Shown piece after piece: positions 62,680-64,000 of a stretch of DNA of 64,000 bases. Positions within the stretch are counted from its first letter, which is position 1. The number at the start of each line of letters is the position of its first letter. The position numbers were made by a program, and so were the translations under genes. The notes under the pieces are model-generated. The model was not told where the DNA came from. It did not search any database and was given only the letters and a program-made list of their open reading frames with translations. Source of the DNA: Microbacterium sp. ABRD28 (GTDB taxonomy: Bacteria > Actinomycetota > Actinomycetes > Actinomycetales > Microbacteriaceae); contig NZ_CP031015.1 of the NCBI RefSeq assembly GCF_003850245.1, positions 744,001 to 808,000 of the forward strand, read 5' to 3'.

Positions 62680-64000
62680 TCAGTAGTTGAATGAGAACGT
62701 GTTGCCGAGAGAGTGTTGGCTGATCGCGTTCTTGATGAGGATCATCGCCCAGAGTCCTTCGGCCGTGGATTCTCCTCCCGCGTCACCCTTTCGGACGGGG
62801 ACTCCGCTGCTGACGTTGATTTCGTCGAGCACCGCTCCCCGCCCGTCGAAAGGCAGCGGCCCAGCGTTGGCCGCGTACATCGGCAAGAGTGCGGAGTTGT
62901 TGCCGATGAACCACGTGCCGACGATCTTCGCGTAGCCGAGGTACTCCGCCTTCTTTGCCGCTTTGTTGGAGCGAGCTGATTGGTCCCAGGCCATCGCCAG
63001 TTCGAGCAAGCCGGCGACGATCGAAGAGTCCTGATAGACCGACTGGCTTGAGTTCGTGTGGAACTGTGCCGCCCACCCGGAGATCGATGTGATTCGTTCT
63101 TTGGTTCGCGCGTAGTTGTTCGATGCGTCCCGGTAGTGGTAGGCCTCATTGCCGTAGAAGGTGTCGGCCGAGTAGCTGATGATGTCGAGGAAACCATCGA
63201 GCACCGCGGCGGATTGCCCGATGTCGCGCTTCAGACGATACGCCTTGGAGAGGGCGTAGATCTGGAGTTGACCCCAGGCCTGCCAGTCCCCCGTTGCGGG
63301 GTCGTCGACGAAGATCCCGTTTCGCCAGTCAGTGCTCGTGAATTGCCGAGCGGTAATGGCGTTGATTCCCTCGTCGATCTTGCTGTAGATCACGCTTTGG
63401 GGCGTCGGGTCGTCATGGGGCGATGCCGTCCCGCCGGCGTTGGCGCCTGTCTGAGGCAGCTGGGGTGTGTACGTTCCCCAACCGCCGCCGATCCAGACTG
63501 CGCGGAAGTACTCGCAGAGCCCGACGAGGAAGTTCGCCGCGAGTCGATTGTCCAGCGTCGTCAGGGAGTACTGGCAGACGTTGCGCAATACACGGTTGAT
63601 GTGGTTCTCAATAAACTTCCCGAAGAACATCTCGTCGGTCGACCACGAACCGTTGACTGTCTTCCTTTTCTGCAGCATCTGGAGGCCCAGCGCGAGCGCC
63701 CACAGCTGCCGAGCGTCGTCGCCACCGAGGTTGAGCGTACTAGTGGTCCAATCCTTCTTGATGTTGTTCAGGTAGCCAGATGGACCACCGGTCGCGCCGC
63801 CGTACACGGGGCCGTTGTACACCGGAGCGACGTCCGCCCCGTTCGTAGCCTGGAGGTCGTCCATCGCGATCGTGTACTTCGGGTGCGGAATGAAGGGATC
63901 GGCCCGAACAGGCTGGCCCCCGCTTGTGATGATGTGCGTGGGGTCAGAGTCGAACTGCATCCAGGCGGCCTTCGAGCCGCCGGGACCGAGCGGGGGGTAC
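62680..64000 (-). CDS. Large unrecognised protein (C-terminal part, cut by window edge)
   Basis: At least 440 residues; the frame stays open to base 64000 (reading YPPLGPGGSKAAW before the first internal Met at 63960), so the N-terminus is missing. The visible part is rich in Trp, Tyr, Asn and Gly, with repeated helical stretches such as DARQLWALALGLQMLQKRK, AANFLVGLCEYFRAVW, WGQLQIYALSKAYRLKRD and VAGLLELAMAWDQSARSN. This suggests an alpha/alpha-barrel, possibly a secreted polysaccharide-active enzyme, but I recognise no family. Base composition looks less GC-rich than elsewhere, and the gene lies beyond a tRNA, so acquisition by transfer is likely. Confidence 0.7.
   Translation of the reverse strand, partial: YPPLGPGGSKAAWMQFDSDPTHIITSGGQPVRADPFIPHPKYTIAMDDLQATNGADVAPVYNGPVYGGATGGPSGYLNNIKKDWTTSTLNLGGDDARQLWALALGLQMLQKRKTVNGSWSTDEMFFGKFIENHINRVLRNVCQYSLTTLDNRLAANFLVGLCEYFRAVWIGGGWGTYTPQLPQTGANAGGTASPHDDPTPQSVIYSKIDEGINAITARQFTSTDWRNGIFVDDPATGDWQAWGQLQIYALSKAYRLKRDIGQSAAVLDGFLDIISYSADTFYGNEAYHYRDASNNYARTKERITSISGWAAQFHTNSSQSVYQDSSIVAGLLELAMAWDQSARSNKAAKKAEYLGYAKIVGTWFIGNNSALLPMYAANAGPLPFDGRGAVLDEINVSSGVPVRKGDAGGESTAEGLWAMILIKNAISQHSLGNTFSFNY

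Overview
The window is high-GC actinobacterial chromosome. It most likely comes from the Microbacteriaceae, and a Microbacterium-like genome fits best. The grounds are the order ftsH-folE-folP-folB-folK-DUF3180-two PH-domain proteins-DUF2520, the panC-lysS-DUF4192 block, frequent ATGA/GTGA gene overlaps, many GTG starts, and many genes whose -10-like hexamer lies 6-7 nt before the start codon (leaderless type). This placement is inference from gene content, not from a database search.

Layout. 1-5.8 kb: a LacI-type repressor (cut by the window edge) divergent from an operon of a GH42 beta-galactosidase and a complete sugar ABC importer. 6-13.6 kb: a membrane protein, then on the minus strand a tryptophan-to-anthranilate operon (tryptophan dioxygenase, an amidohydrolase where a formamidase would be expected, kynureninase, an aldehyde dehydrogenase), a membrane-anchored molybdopterin oxidoreductase and a mycoredoxin-like protein. 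13.7-20.5 kb: a GT2-GtrA glycosyltransferase, a polysaccharide-deacetylase-like protein, a manganese-type ABC importer with a palindromic operator over its start codon, and two tandem paralogous membrane-anchored proteins. 20.6-24.7 kb: a small conserved protein divergent from a MarR regulator, a tRNA Glu-Asp-Phe cluster, an M23 cell-wall peptidase and pyrophosphatase. 25-34.6 kb: tilS, hpt, ftsH, the folate operon, and membrane/PH-domain genes. 34.6-39.1 kb: an accessory islet (aldo/keto reductase, YCII protein with ECF42-type sigma factor, CGNR regulator divergent from an Asp-nucleophile alpha/beta hydrolase). It lies between DUF2520 and panC and has GC-rich tandem repeats at both edges. 39.1-54 kb: panC, lysS, DUF4192, a cardiolipin-synthase-like enzyme, a lipoprotein, a striking repeat array, an endonuclease-like gene, clpC, argA, small stress/membrane genes, a gene-poor palindrome-rich stretch, and radA. 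54-60.8 kb: an ethanolamine-type permease divergent from a glutamine-synthetase-like ligase, gamma-glutamyl hydrolase, aldehyde dehydrogenase, SDR and FadR-type regulator. 60.8-64 kb: L-lactate dehydrogenase, tRNA-Ser(CGA), then accessory DNA with a broken HTH gene, a run of 16 G, and the end of a large unrecognised protein.

How the genes work together. Three units look like coherent pathways: beta-galactoside import plus hydrolysis under LacI control; tryptophan to anthranilate through an unusual second enzyme; and a gamma-glutamylation route for ethanolamine or a related amino alcohol (uptake, ligation to glutamate, alcohol oxidation, aldehyde oxidation, hydrolysis). The most novel sequence structure is a 57-bp imperfect palindrome. 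It is present four times at an exact 99-bp period upstream of the endonuclease-like gene and once more, at the same length, in the intergenic space between ldh and tRNA-Ser.
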